Source: Bacteroidales bacterium
GTDB taxonomy: Bacteria; Bacteroidota; Bacteroidia; Bacteroidales; UBA932
Assembly: GCA_020026275.1 (NCBI GenBank)
Contig: JAHHQQ010000026.1
Location: 1-26,131, forward strand
DNA: 26,131 nucleotides
Reading direction: 5' to 3'
Shown here one piece after another: positions 1 through 8,890 of the stretch. Numbering within the stretch: the first letter of the stretch is position 1; each line of letters begins with the position of its first letter. A program made the position numbers and the translations under genes. Below the pieces are notes generated by a model. That model saw nothing but the letters and a program-made list of their open reading frames with translations, did not search any database and was not told where the DNA came from.

Positions 1-14
1 GTCGTGTATAACAA

Positions 15-47
15 AACCCCGGAAGTTTTTGTCTGACTTTCGGGGTT
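15..47 (-). terminator. Hairpin terminator after the minus-strand esterase/peptidase operon
   Basis: Bases 15-26 pair with 36-47 in a 12-bp stem (one G-T wobble) around a 9-nt loop. Read on the minus strand the stem is followed directly by TTTTG, as in a rho-independent terminator. It lies downstream of the 3' end of the S9 peptidase and of the small coupled ORF, so it probably ends that transcript. Confidence 0.6.
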
Positions 48-69
48 CAGTTCATTGCCACTACAGTTT

Positions 70-225
70 TCATCTTTTCTTTATCTGTGATGGCCACAAA
101 TCTCCTGCGGCTTGATCAAGATAGGCGAGCGACTTCCAGAAGCCGGATGACATCGGCTTGGGCGACAGAATCCGTGGTGATCTTACGGTCGCTCTGTCAT
201 ATGCAAAGTAGTGCAATCGGCCCAT
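70..225 (-). CDS. Possible small ORF (51 codons), translationally coupled to the S9 peptidase; unrecognised
   Basis: An ATG at 225-223 overlaps the TAA stop of the peptidase gene by one base (TAATG), the classic arrangement for translational coupling. The frame stays open for 51 codons to a TGA at 72-70, and a hairpin terminator follows 23 bases later. The product would be basic, without a signal peptide or membrane segment, and I do not recognise it. Caution: other frames here also look protein-like. On the plus strand a frame ending in TAG near 210 reads GDLTVALSYAK, like the tail of a beta-barrel protein. A second minus frame reads FVAITDKEKMK but contains stops. The stretch may therefore be a decayed gene remnant and not a live small gene. 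Confidence 0.25.
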   Translation of the reverse strand: MGRLHYFAYDRATVRSPRILSPKPMSSGFWKSLAYLDQAAGDLWPSQIKKR

Positions 226-2300
226 TATAGGTATTCATCAAAATAGGCAGTGACTTTGTCCATCAGATGAACTCTCCAGGTTCCAAACACATTGTGTTCT
301 GAACGTGGATAAGGGAAATAGTCGAGCTGGATATTGTTTTCAATACATTTCTGCACGAAACTCAGACTGTGCTCCCATACGACAGTATTGTCAATGGCAC
401 CCTGACAGATGAGAAGCTTGCCTTTCAAGTCAGCAGCCTTGTTGATGAGGCTGGTCTTGGCATAGCCTTCTGGATTCATCGCTTCGGTTTCCATATATCT
501 TTCGCCATACATGATTTCGTACCATTTCCAGTCAATGACTGGACCACCGGCGACTCCGACCTTGAAGGTCTCCGGATAGTTGGTCATGAGGCTGATGGTC
601 ATGAAGCCACCATAGCTCCAACCATGTACTCCAATGCGGTCTGCATCCACGTAAGGGAGTGATTTCAACATCTTGATACCTTCCATCTGGTCAGCCATTT
701 CGGCCTGGCCGCACTGCCGGTGGATGGCTTTTTCAAACTCTGCGCCCTGGTTGAGCGTACCTCGATTGTCTTGGACATAGACTAGATAGCCTTTCTGGGC
801 CATGTAGGTTTCCCACATTCGGACACCACCGAGCCAGGTGTTCTGTACCATCTGTGAATGAGGGCCGCCATAGACATAGACAATGACAGGATATTTTTGG
901 GTCGGATCGAAATTGAGCGGCTTGTAGAGACGGTACCAGTTGTCATATTTGCCGTCTGCACTCTTGATGGTGCCTAATGTGATATCCACATTGGCATAGT
1001 CCTTCAAAGGGTCGGCAGCTTCGAGCAGTTTCCTGCTGTATTTGCCGTCAGTGCTTTTCATATAGGCGAATGCCGGTACGTTGAAACTGCTGTAGAAGTC
1101 GATGAAGTACTTGCAGTCTTCTTTCATGGTAATTACGTGCCAGCCTTCCTCGGTCGTCAGACGTTTCGGCCCACGGACCTTCACTTTGCCGATGTTCTGG
1201 TTTTTCGGTATTCTCAGCTCAACTCGGAAGAGGTGGTTCTCGACAGGGGAGACCTCGGCGGAGGTGTAGTAGACATACTTGCCGTCATTGGCGACATATT
1301 CCACGTCCGCATCCACACAGGTGATGCGCTTGATGTCACCATCCAGATTACAGAGGTAAAGATTCTTGTAGGCATCACGGTTGTTGGTCTTGTAGACAAA
1401 GAGGTCTGAACCTTTGAGGAAATAGAGTGGATCCAGCGGTTCCACGAACTTCTCATTGTGCTCTTCCAGAATCTTCTTCTCGAATTGCCCGTCAGTTGCC
1501 GCATACATATTCAGGTGCATGTGCTTCTGGGTCCTGTCCAGTACCTGGATGAGAAGGTGCCGGGAATCCGGTGTCCAGGTGATGTTGGTCAGATAACGGT
1601 CATATCCGAAATCAGTCACGTCGCAATAGACGGTTTTTCCACTGGACAGATCGTAGATACCCAGACGAATCTCTTCTGATTCCATGCCGGTCATCGGATA
1701 TTTGATGGATTTCAAGCTGCCGGTGCGACTGGTGATGTCCAGAAGCGGGAAGGTGTTTACTCTGGATTCGTCTTTTCGATAGAAGGCGAGCTTGCTGCCA
1801 TCTGGAGACCAGAAAATGCCACCGTTGATGCCGAATTCATTTCTGCTGACCACCTCACCGTAGATGATGTTGCTGTTCTCACTTTTTGCTATGGTATGTG
1901 TATTTCCTTCTGCATCAATGTAATACAGGCTCTTGTCCTGCGTGTAGGCAATGTTTTCGCCTGATTTTACCGGATTGACCTCCAGTGGAAGTGCTTCGAG
2001 TGCTTTGGATGTCTTTGGCTCATAGACACGTACATTCTTCCCATTGAGGTCAGAAATCATGTTCTTGCCGCATTGGGCATCGTGAAAGAGGAACTCGTTT
2101 CCCTTCCATTTCGCATAGAATCTTTCTGGATAGATGTTCCTGTCCAGAATCACCGTCTCCATGTCCAGCATCTTGCCGTCCACGTTGGATTCCGGATGAT
2201 GCGCCTTCACGTTCGGCTGGGCATTCCCAAGGAATGCTGCACCCAACAGGGCGACCAATGTCAATGTCAATTTTCTCATATCTTTTTTCTCTTGTTTCAT
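225..2300 (-). CDS. S9-family dipeptidyl peptidase (DPP IV-like), secreted
   Basis: A 691-aa serine exopeptidase of the prolyl-oligopeptidase clan, expected to remove N-terminal dipeptides from peptides in the periplasm or at the cell surface. A signal peptide is visible (MRKLTLTLVALLGAAFLGNAQ from residue 8). The first ATG, with a GGAGG 11 nt upstream, adds seven residues, and ATG at codon 8 is an alternative start. Residues about 40-450 form the DPP IV N-terminal beta-propeller. The C-terminal alpha/beta-hydrolase has its triad at Ser562 (GWSYGG), Asp637 (GAIDNTV) and His669 (SEHN). The double-Glu motif that anchors the substrate N-terminus in classical DPP IV is not obvious; a single Glu in RNEFGI (about 155) sits where it would be, so exact specificity is open. 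It follows the esterase gene by 21 bp and is probably cotranscribed with it. Confidence 0.9.
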   Translation of the reverse strand: MKQEKKDMRKLTLTLVALLGAAFLGNAQPNVKAHHPESNVDGKMLDMETVILDRNIYPERFYAKWKGNEFLFHDAQCGKNMISDLNGKNVRVYEPKTSKALEALPLEVNPVKSGENIAYTQDKSLYYIDAEGNTHTIAKSENSNIIYGEVVSRNEFGINGGIFWSPDGSKLAFYRKDESRVNTFPLLDITSRTGSLKSIKYPMTGMESEEIRLGIYDLSSGKTVYCDVTDFGYDRYLTNITWTPDSRHLLIQVLDRTQKHMHLNMYAATDGQFEKKILEEHNEKFVEPLDPLYFLKGSDLFVYKTNNRDAYKNLYLCNLDGDIKRITCVDADVEYVANDGKYVYYTSAEVSPVENHLFRVELRIPKNQNIGKVKVRGPKRLTTEEGWHVITMKEDCKYFIDFYSSFNVPAFAYMKSTDGKYSRKLLEAADPLKDYANVDITLGTIKSADGKYDNWYRLYKPLNFDPTQKYPVIVYVYGGPHSQMVQNTWLGGVRMWETYMAQKGYLVYVQDNRGTLNQGAEFEKAIHRQCGQAEMADQMEGIKMLKSLPYVDADRIGVHGWSYGGFMTISLMTNYPETFKVGVAGGPVIDWKWYEIMYGERYMETEAMNPEGYAKTSLINKAADLKGKLLICQGAIDNTVVWEHSLSFVQKCIENNIQLDYFPYPRSEHNVFGTWRVHLMDKVTAYFDEYL

Positions 2301-2321
2301 TTTTCAAATGGCCTCCTTCCG

Positions 2322-3461
2322 TTAGCGGATGGCTTTCGGTTCCATTTCCCAGCCGGTCAGCGTGGAAATGTGCGGAATGAGGGAGAAGGCCTTTTTGGTC
2401 TGTCCCACATAGTTCGGATGCCAATCTGAACCCAGTTCTCCGTCTACACCATGTACGGAAGGGGTGAGGAAGGTGTAATGGACATTCTTCATTCCACAAC
2501 GCTGGGCGGCAGTCTGGATGTAATAAGGCATGAGCTCGTCTGATTTTCCGGCAACGCAGAGTACAGGATGGTCTTCACCGTAATTGTCCTTGATGGAACG
2601 GATCAGACGGGTGTAGTGACGGACAAATTCACCGATGGTCGGCTGACGGCCACAGGAGAAATCATTGGTGCACAAATAAACGACGGTCACAGCCGGTTTG
2701 AGCGGACTGTTCTGGGCGTTCCATACTTGGTCCTTGTCTTCATCGAAAGTTCTCAGATAACGGTCTGGCATGTAGGTTCCTTTCAGATTGTCGTTGTAGT
2801 TGCGTGCAATGCCCATTCCGGAATGGGAGACAAGGACATAGTCCGCATTGAAGTAACGGGATACAATCGGACCATAGGCGAGATTGCAGTTCTCAGTGTT
2901 CGGAGCGAAGCGTTCTGTCTTGGATTTGCCTTCAGTTCCATAACCGCAAGTGTAGGAGTCTCCTACGAATTCAATGACTCTTGGCTTGAGGCCTTCTGCC
3001 TGGAGCACCTCTCCTTTGGTGATGAATTCCTTCATGGTCACGCGGCCCTGTTCACCTTCTGTCCTCTTCTGGAAAATGACGGTGTGGACGCCGTTTCTCG
3101 CTTTCTTGTCGCGAGGATAAAGCGCTTTCATCTCCTCCTCACTGACCAGGACGATCAGACTGTCCGTCTGGGAACTGTTGACGACCTTCAAGGCCTTCTG
3201 GTCCATGGAACTGTCCAGCCAGACATTGAAATAATTCTTCTTGGTATCCTGTACCTTGATGGCAAGATAGTCTCCTTTGAAGGTGACCCGGGCATAGACG
3301 CCACTCCAATCGTAACTGACATGGGTCCCGTCTGTCCAGGTCCTGCCGACAAAAGTAATCCGACTATCGGAGGCAGGGGTAGAAATGTTTTTGGCAGGAT
3401 TGCCTGCAAAGGCAGTGCACGCCATGATGGCTGCGGCGATGGTTAAAATAAAATGTTTCAT
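2322..3461 (-). CDS. Secreted SGNH/GDSL esterase, carbohydrate esterase family 2-like
   Basis: A 379-aa predicted acetyl-esterase that would deacetylate sugars or polysaccharides outside the cytoplasm. A Sec signal peptide is clear (MKHFILTIAAAIMACTAFAG). Residues about 30-150 match the beta-sandwich N-terminal domain that CE2 enzymes place before the catalytic domain. The SGNH fold begins near 160 with the nucleophile block GDSYTCG (Ser169), then the Asn block CTNDF (Asn266), then the C-terminal DWHPN block (Asp346, His348), so all catalytic residues are present. Length fits CE2 enzymes such as acetylxylan esterases. It is the first gene of a minus-strand operon with the S9 peptidase. A -7-like TAAATTTG lies at 3536-3529, giving a leader of about 60 nt. 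The actual acyl substrate cannot be read from sequence. Confidence 0.85.
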   Translation of the reverse strand: MKHFILTIAAAIMACTAFAGNPAKNISTPASDSRITFVGRTWTDGTHVSYDWSGVYARVTFKGDYLAIKVQDTKKNYFNVWLDSSMDQKALKVVNSSQTDSLIVLVSEEEMKALYPRDKKARNGVHTVIFQKRTEGEQGRVTMKEFITKGEVLQAEGLKPRVIEFVGDSYTCGYGTEGKSKTERFAPNTENCNLAYGPIVSRYFNADYVLVSHSGMGIARNYNDNLKGTYMPDRYLRTFDEDKDQVWNAQNSPLKPAVTVVYLCTNDFSCGRQPTIGEFVRHYTRLIRSIKDNYGEDHPVLCVAGKSDELMPYYIQTAAQRCGMKNVHYTFLTPSVHGVDGELGSDWHPNYVGQTKKAFSLIPHISTLTGWEMEPKAIR

Positions 3462-3528
3462 TATGATATTTGTTTTGCAATTGTGGCTCTAGGATTCCTG
3501 AACATGTTGAAAGGAATTTCCCGAACAA

Positions 3529-3536
3529 CAAATTTA
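3529..3536 (-). promoter_or_regulatory. Bacteroidetes -7 element for the esterase/peptidase operon
   Basis: On the minus strand these bases read TAAATTTG, an exact match to TAnnTTTG, about 68 bases upstream of the esterase ATG. No TTTG -33 element was found at the usual 19-21 bp spacing, so this rests on the -7 match and its position. Confidence 0.4.
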
Positions 3537-3617
3537 CTAAAAAGCAAATAAATGAGAAAATTATGGAGGATTAAGTTCTTCGAAACAATTCTTCGAAAAC
3601 TTGATTGTTTTTAAAGA

Positions 3618-3625
3618 TAATTTTG
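3618..3625 (+). promoter_or_regulatory. Possible -7 element for the susC operon
   Basis: TAATTTTG matches TAnnTTTG but lies about 308 bases before the susC ATG and has no well-spaced -33 TTTG. It is the only exact plus-strand match I found in the intergenic region. Alternatively the operon uses an extracytoplasmic-function sigma promoter, which I could not recognise. Confidence 0.25.
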
Positions 3626-3932
3626 TTAAACTTGCAAAAGACATTGAAACTAAGACCAAGAAATAAACTAAATTACCGATCAGTATAAAAACCAGTTCAA
3701 TTTTCTTAAAACATGAATGTAAATGGCTGTCTCTCAAATTTATTTGACGATGACCATTACCTGCTTCCCCATGAAGGCGCAATCTCATTTGACGTCACTC
3801 ATTGTACTGCCATCATGAATTTGTAGATGAATTGCTGCAAATCATTTACCTGAAGTTGTCTGTTGCCATATAAAACGTTTTAATGTGATTTGGCGGCTGA
3901 AAACGAACTCTTTCAAATAAAAGTTTTTTGAT

Positions 3933-6900
3933 ATGAAGAGAACTTTCGGATTTTTGGTCCTGATGCTTTTCTTGAGCCTCGGGACAGTATTCGGTCAGAA
4001 TTTGAAACGCATAAAGGGAGTGGTCATTTCTGAAGAAGACAATCTTCCTGTTATCGGCGCTTCTGTATTTGTTAAAGGTACCAAGGTGGGAACTGTAACC
4101 AATCTCCAAGGCCAGTTTGAACTGGACAATGTTCCTGCCGATGCCAAAACAATTGTTGTCAGTTTCATCGGGATGGAGGAAAAGGAAGTTGCGATTGCCA
4201 ATGGTGAAATGAAGATCATGCTGCAGGCAGATTCCAAGATTTTGGATGAGGTGGTCGTGACCGGTATGGTATCGACAGACAAGCGTCTGTTCACGGGCGC
4301 TACTGACAAGCTGGAAGCAGATAGAGTCAAACTGGATGGTATGGCCGACATCAGCCGCGGTCTGGAAGGGCGTTCTGCAGGTGTCTCTATTCAGAATGTC
4401 AGTGGTACATTTGGCACTGCCCCCAAAATACGTGTCAGGGGAGCGACATCCATTTATGGAAGCAGCAAGCCGTTGTGGGTAGTTGATGGGGTTATACAGG
4501 ACAATGTTGTGGATGTGGGAGCTGACGAGCTTTCTTCAGGAGATGCGCTTACACTGATCAGTTCGGCGATTGCCGGTCTGAATCCTGATGATATCGAGAG
4601 TTTCCAGATATTGAAAGATGGCTCCGCCACTTCCATTTATGGAGCAAAGGCAATGGCAGGTGTGATTGTCATCACAACCAAAAAGGGAACCAAGGGGGCA
4701 AGTTCATTCAACTATACAGGAGAATTCACTTATCGTATGGTTCCTGCCTATCGGGAATTCAATATCATGAATTCCCAAGACCAGATGCAGATTTATCAAG
4801 AAATGGACAATAAGGGATGGCTCAATTTTGCGACCATCTACCGGGCCCCGACCAGTGGCGTCTATGGAAAAATGTATCAGCTTTGCCATCAATATGATCC
4901 GGCAACTGGCCAATTCGCGTTGGAAAATACGGATGAGGCCCGGAGAGCTTTCTTGAAAGAGGCAGAAATGAGAAATACAGATTGGTTCGATCTCTTGTTT
5001 AATCATTCCATCATGATGAATCACTCCGTCAGCATGTCTACGGGCAATGACAAATCAACATCCTACATTTCTTTGAGCGTAATGCAGGATCCCGGTTGGA
5101 TGAAACAGAGCAAGGTCTCACGATACACTGCCAATCTCAACAATACCTATAACATAACGAAACGTTTGTCGTTCACAGGTATTGCCAATGCTTCCTATCG
5201 TCTCCAGAGTGCTCCTGGTACTGTCGGTCAGAGCAATGATGCGGTAACTGGTGAAGTTTCCAGGTCTTTTGACATCAACCCTTATTCTTACGCATTGAAC
5301 ACTTCCAGGACTTTGGATCCGGATGAGTTCTATACCAGAAATTTTGCACCGTTCAATATTCTTCATGAACTGGATAACAACAATATTTCCCTCAATGTCG
5401 TTGATTTGAAATTCCAGGGGGAACTGAAGTGGAAACATCAAAGCGGACTGCAGTTGAGCGCATTGGCTGCCATGAAATACTCCTCTGTATCACAGGCACA
5501 TCAGATCAAGGATTTTTCCAACCAGGCTCTTGCCTATAGAGCGATGGGCGATGCCACCGTTATCCAGAGAAACAGTTGGCTGTACAAAGATCCGGACAAA
5601 CAGAACGTCCTCCCTACCACTGTTCTTCCTAAGGGCGGTTTCTACAACAAGAATGAATATAAGATGACGAGCTATGACTTCAGAGCGACGGCTACTTACA
5701 ATCATATCTTCAATGCGACTCATATATTGAACACTTTCGGTGGAATGGAGATCAATTCTCAAGAGAGAACTTCTGACTGGTCCAATGGCTGGGGCATGCA
5801 ATATGACAATGGAGAACTGCCTTTCTTCGATTATCTGGCATTCAAGCAGATGAGAGAGAAGAATACTGACTATTATGGTTTGTACAATACCAACAATCGT
5901 CAGGTCGCTTTCTTCGCAACTGCAACCTATTCCTATAAGGGAAGATATACCTTGACAGGAACGGCACGCTACGAAGGAACCAACCGTCTGGGACGTTCCC
6001 GTACTGCACGCTGGTTGCCTACCTGGAACATTGCCGGAGCATGGAATGCCCATGAGGAGCCATGGTTCCGTAATCTGCAACCTGCTCTTTCCCACTTCAC
6101 CATCAAGAGCTCCTATAGTTTGACTGCAGATGCCGGTCCTTCATGGGTGGCCAATTCCAGGGTGATCATCAATAGCTTCAATCCTTGGAGACCTCAAGCA
6201 AGTGTGGCAGAGTCCGGCCTTTTCATAGATGAGTTGGAGAATGCCAATCTTACCTATGAAAAGAAACATGAATTCAATCTGGGAGTTGATGTAGGTTTTG
6301 TTGACAACAGAATCAATCTTGCCGCGGACTGGTATACCAGAAACAATTACGACCTTATTGGTTGGGTGACCACTCAAGGAGCAGGAGGTCAGGTCAATAG
6401 AATGGGAAATGTGGCTTCAATGAAATCTCATGGTTTCGAGATGACTCTGTCAACGAAGAATATCAGGACCAGAAACTTTTCATGGAATACCGATTTCATT
6501 TTGGGATATTCCAAGACAAAAGTAACTGATCTGAATACTCGTACCCATTTATTCTCCCTGGTTCATGGCAATGGCTTTACTTTGCAGGGGTTCCCACATA
6601 GGGCATTGTTTTCTATCCCATATACTGGCCTCGATGAAAGCGGTTTCCCGATGTTCGAAATTGAAGATGAGGCAAAGAACAAAATTGCAGTGACAAAGGA
6701 CAATTATGGAGCCATCAATTTCCAGCAGATTGAGAATTTGGATTTTCTTCATTATGAGGGACCGGCAGATCCGACTATTACAGGATCTGTAGGAAATATA
6801 TTCACATTCAAGAACTGGAAACTCAATGTGTTCATCACTTATTCTGCAGGAAACAAGATTCGTCTTGACCCTATTTTCCACAGTGTTTATTCTGACCTTG

Positions 6901-7289
6901 ACGCATCTGCAAAAGATTTCAAGAACCGTTGGGTCGTACCTGGAGATGAGAATGTGACAGACGTTCCTGTAATTGCAAGCCGCAGACAAGTCTCCAATCT
7001 TTATTCTAACCTGAATTTGGGCTACAATGCCTATAACTATTCTTCAATCCGTGTCGCGGATGGTGGTTTCGTACGTATGAAGGAACTTTCATTGACTTAT
7101 TCAATTCCTTCTTCCGCCTTCAAGGGAAAGATTCTCAAATCAGCTTCCTTCAAAATTCAAGGAACCAATCTTTTCTTGATATATGCCGACAAGAAATTGA
7201 ATGGGCAGGACCCTGAATTTTTCCGTTCAGGCGGTGTCTCCGCCCCAGTGCCAAAACAGTGTACATTTACTGTACGCCTGGGGTTCTAA
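3933..7289 (+). CDS. SusC/RagA-family TonB-dependent outer-membrane transporter
   Basis: An 1118-aa outer-membrane importer that, with its SusD partner, moves an oligomeric substrate into the periplasm using TonB energy. A signal peptide (residues 1-21, ending TVFGQ) is followed by a CarboxypepD_reg-like beta-sandwich (about 27-100, GVVISEEDNLPVIGASVFVKG). Then come the DEVVVTG TonB-box region (about 105-111), the plug domain with the SusC signature (IRVRGATSIYGSSKPLWVVDG, FQILKDGSATSIYG) and a long C-terminal barrel ending in VRLGF, a typical terminal strand. No STN domain is present, so direct FecR/anti-sigma signalling by an N-terminal extension is not indicated. Length is normal for the family. 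The SusD gene begins 28 bp after the stop at its preferred start. Confidence 0.97.
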   Translation: MKRTFGFLVLMLFLSLGTVFGQNLKRIKGVVISEEDNLPVIGASVFVKGTKVGTVTNLQGQFELDNVPADAKTIVVSFIGMEEKEVAIANGEMKIMLQADSKILDEVVVTGMVSTDKRLFTGATDKLEADRVKLDGMADISRGLEGRSAGVSIQNVSGTFGTAPKIRVRGATSIYGSSKPLWVVDGVIQDNVVDVGADELSSGDALTLISSAIAGLNPDDIESFQILKDGSATSIYGAKAMAGVIVITTKKGTKGASSFNYTGEFTYRMVPAYREFNIMNSQDQMQIYQEMDNKGWLNFATIYRAPTSGVYGKMYQLCHQYDPATGQFALENTDEARRAFLKEAEMRNTDWFDLLFNHSIMMNHSVSMSTGNDKSTSYISLSVMQDPGWMKQSKVSRYTANLNNTYNITKRLSFTGIANASYRLQSAPGTVGQSNDAVTGEVSRSFDINPYSYALNTSRTLDPDEFYTRNFAPFNILHELDNNNISLNVVDLKFQGELKWKHQSGLQLSALAAMKYSSVSQAHQIKDFSNQALAYRAMGDATVIQRNSWLYKDPDKQNVLPTTVLPKGGFYNKNEYKMTSYDFRATATYNHIFNATHILNTFGGMEINSQERTSDWSNGWGMQYDNGELPFFDYLAFKQMREKNTDYYGLYNTNNRQVAFFATATYSYKGRYTLTGTARYEGTNRLGRSRTARWLPTWNIAGAWNAHEEPWFRNLQPALSHFTIKSSYSLTADAGPSWVANSRVIINSFNPWRPQASVAESGLFIDELENANLTYEKKHEFNLGVDVGFVDNRINLAADWYTRNNYDLIGWVTTQGAGGQVNRMGNVASMKSHGFEMTLSTKNIRTRNFSWNTDFILGYSKTKVTDLNTRTHLFSLVHGNGFTLQGFPHRALFSIPYTGLDESGFPMFEIEDEAKNKIAVTKDNYGAINFQQIENLDFLHYEGPADPTITGSVGNIFTFKNWKLNVFITYSAGNKIRLDPIFHSVYSDLDASAKDFKNRWVVPGDENVTDVPVIASRRQVSNLYSNLNLGYNAYNYSSIRVADGGFVRMKELSLTYSIPSSAFKGKILKSASFKIQGTNLFLIYADKKLNGQDPEFFRSGGVSAPVPKQCTFTVRLGF

Positions 7290-7317
7290 CTGATGTGAAA
7301 TGTCAAATAAGAGTGCT

Positions 7318-8859
7318 ATGAAAAGAATAATAAATTTTGGAGGATTAATGCTGGTTCTGGTTCTGTCAATGGGGGCTTGTGATACTTTCCTTGACAAACT
7401 TCCAGACAAACGTGCGGAAATCAACAGTACCCAGAAGGCACAGGAACTGCTCGTTTCCGCTTATCCGACAGTTGATCCGATGATGATCTATGAGCATAGG
7501 TCAGACAATGCTGTTGACAACGGAAAGAAGTATGGGAATGCAGATAGAATGATTGAAGAGAATTACTTCTGGAAAGACATCAGCGAAACGGATTGGGATG
7601 CTCCGGAGGAATTGTGGAACAGTTGCTACAGGGCGATTGCCACCGCCAATCAAGTAATGGTCTCTCTGGAAGAGATAGAAAAGGACGAGAAGACTCCTGG
7701 TATTGTAGCGGAAGCTCTGATGTGCCGTGCCTATGCTCATTTCCTGCTGGTCAATACCTTCTGCAAACCTTATTCAGCGGTCACTTCACAAAAAGATTTG
7801 GGAATCCCTTATGTGACAGAGGTGGAGACTGAAATCGGTACGACCTATGATCGTGGAACGGTCGCTCAGGTGTATGAATGTCTTGAAAAAGACATTGAAC
7901 AGGCTTATCCATATATTACGGACAACTATTATTCCGTTCCGCTCTATCATTTCAACAAGAGGGCTGCCGCCGCTTTTGCCAGCCGATTTTATCTGTATTA
8001 TGGAAAATATGAACAGGCAATCAAATATGCCAATTTGGTTATTCCAGAAGACCCTTCCGCTTCTTTGAGAGATATCGAATACTACAATGGTCTGTCCCAG
8101 TCTTCGGAATGGAGAGACCAGTTCATCAGTAAGGATGAACCGGCCAATCTGATGCTGGTCGCTTTGAGATCTTTGTGGGGACGGAATTATTCTCGTCCGC
8201 GTTATGGTAATTCTGATACCAAGACAAGCCTGGAAACATATCGTAGCGAAGGTCCGTGGGGCAATCTCAAATATTTTGATCTTTTATTTGGTGCTGCAGG
8301 TTATCCTGTAAAGTTCCAGCCGAAGTATAATGAGATTTTTGAGATTACCAATGTCACAGCCAGAACCGGACAGCCTCATGTTGTCCAAATGGCGTTCACG
8401 ACAGATGAAACTCTCATGTGCCGGGCAGAGGCGGAGGTGATGCTGAAGCGTTACGAGGAAGCGGCCCGGGACCTGTCTTGCTGGTATGTGAAGAAAGGAG
8501 GGCATGCCGCTGATGTCAACACTATCGTGGATTTCTACAATCGCAAGGCCATCGCGGAAAAAGAAGCACAGGAAAAAGGAGAATTGGATCCTTGGTACAT
8601 TCTGGTCAAACCTTTCCATGCCGATTTTGCTGTTGAAGAGGGGGTGCAGGAAAGGATGCTGCAGGGAGTGCTCCATGCACGTCGTATTGAAACCATGTAT
8701 AGTGGGTTGAGGTGGCTGGATATTCGCAGATATGGTATCGAAGTATGTCACAATGTGGATGAAGAAGAACCGGTTTATTTGAGACAAGATGATTTGCGCA
8801 GGGTCATTCAGATTCCGCAGGCGGTCATTTCTGCTGGACTGCCGGCAAATCCAAGATAA
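7318..8859 (+). CDS. SusD/RagB-family nutrient-binding outer-membrane lipoprotein
   Basis: The lid and binding partner of the upstream SusC transporter, anchored in the outer membrane and facing outward. I prefer ATG 7318 (MKRIINFGGLMLVLVL), which gives a compact signal peptide and lipobox SMGAC; ATG 7300 would add six polar residues. After the lipidated Cys comes the typical DTFLDKLPDKRAEI opening, followed by TPR-like helices (CRAYAHFLLVNTFCKPYS, YYGKYEQAIKYANLVI) and the C-terminal SusD region with LHARRIETMYSGLRWLDIRRYGI. The product is 513 aa, normal for RagB/SusD. Substrate cannot be predicted, but companion lipoproteins with a protease fold and no glycoside hydrolases suggest a peptide-containing ligand. 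Confidence 0.95.
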   Translation: MKRIINFGGLMLVLVLSMGACDTFLDKLPDKRAEINSTQKAQELLVSAYPTVDPMMIYEHRSDNAVDNGKKYGNADRMIEENYFWKDISETDWDAPEELWNSCYRAIATANQVMVSLEEIEKDEKTPGIVAEALMCRAYAHFLLVNTFCKPYSAVTSQKDLGIPYVTEVETEIGTTYDRGTVAQVYECLEKDIEQAYPYITDNYYSVPLYHFNKRAAAAFASRFYLYYGKYEQAIKYANLVIPEDPSASLRDIEYYNGLSQSSEWRDQFISKDEPANLMLVALRSLWGRNYSRPRYGNSDTKTSLETYRSEGPWGNLKYFDLLFGAAGYPVKFQPKYNEIFEITNVTARTGQPHVVQMAFTTDETLMCRAEAEVMLKRYEEAARDLSCWYVKKGGHAADVNTIVDFYNRKAIAEKEAQEKGELDPWYILVKPFHADFAVEEGVQERMLQGVLHARRIETMYSGLRWLDIRRYGIEVCHNVDEEEPVYLRQDDLRRVIQIPQAVISAGLPANPR

Positions 8860-8890
8860 AACAGAGTTGATTTTTTGAAAACGAAATGAT

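Larger units (their letters stand above)
3462..3932. other. 471-bp AT-rich divergent intergenic region upstream of susC
   Basis: No convincing gene lies between the esterase and the SusC gene. It holds the minus-strand esterase -7 element (3536-3529) and one plus-strand TAATTTTG at 3618-3625, a possible start for a susC leader of about 300 nt. A minus-strand 75-codon frame (3788-3561) and a plus-strand 37-codon frame starting at 3713 look fortuitous: no recognisable motif, poor start context. Long leaders before susC-like genes are known as sites of antisense sRNA or anti-sigma/sigma control, but no regulatory gene or antisense RNA can be demonstrated here. Confidence 0.4.

Noticed and set aside
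2050..2499. Minus-strand 149-codon ORF overlapping the esterase/peptidase junction
   Set aside because: It is out of frame with both genes and overlaps the peptidase signal peptide and the end of the esterase; composition is Arg/Gly-rich as expected for a shifted frame.
2568..3446. Plus-strand 292-codon open frame opposite the esterase
   Set aside because: It is fully antisense to a gene with complete catalytic motifs and a signal peptide, and its translation shows no domain or normal composition.
3561..3788. Minus-strand 75-codon ORF in the susC upstream region
   Set aside because: Poor start context, no conserved motif and AT-rich sequence in which chance frames are expected; kept only as a note in the intergenic feature.
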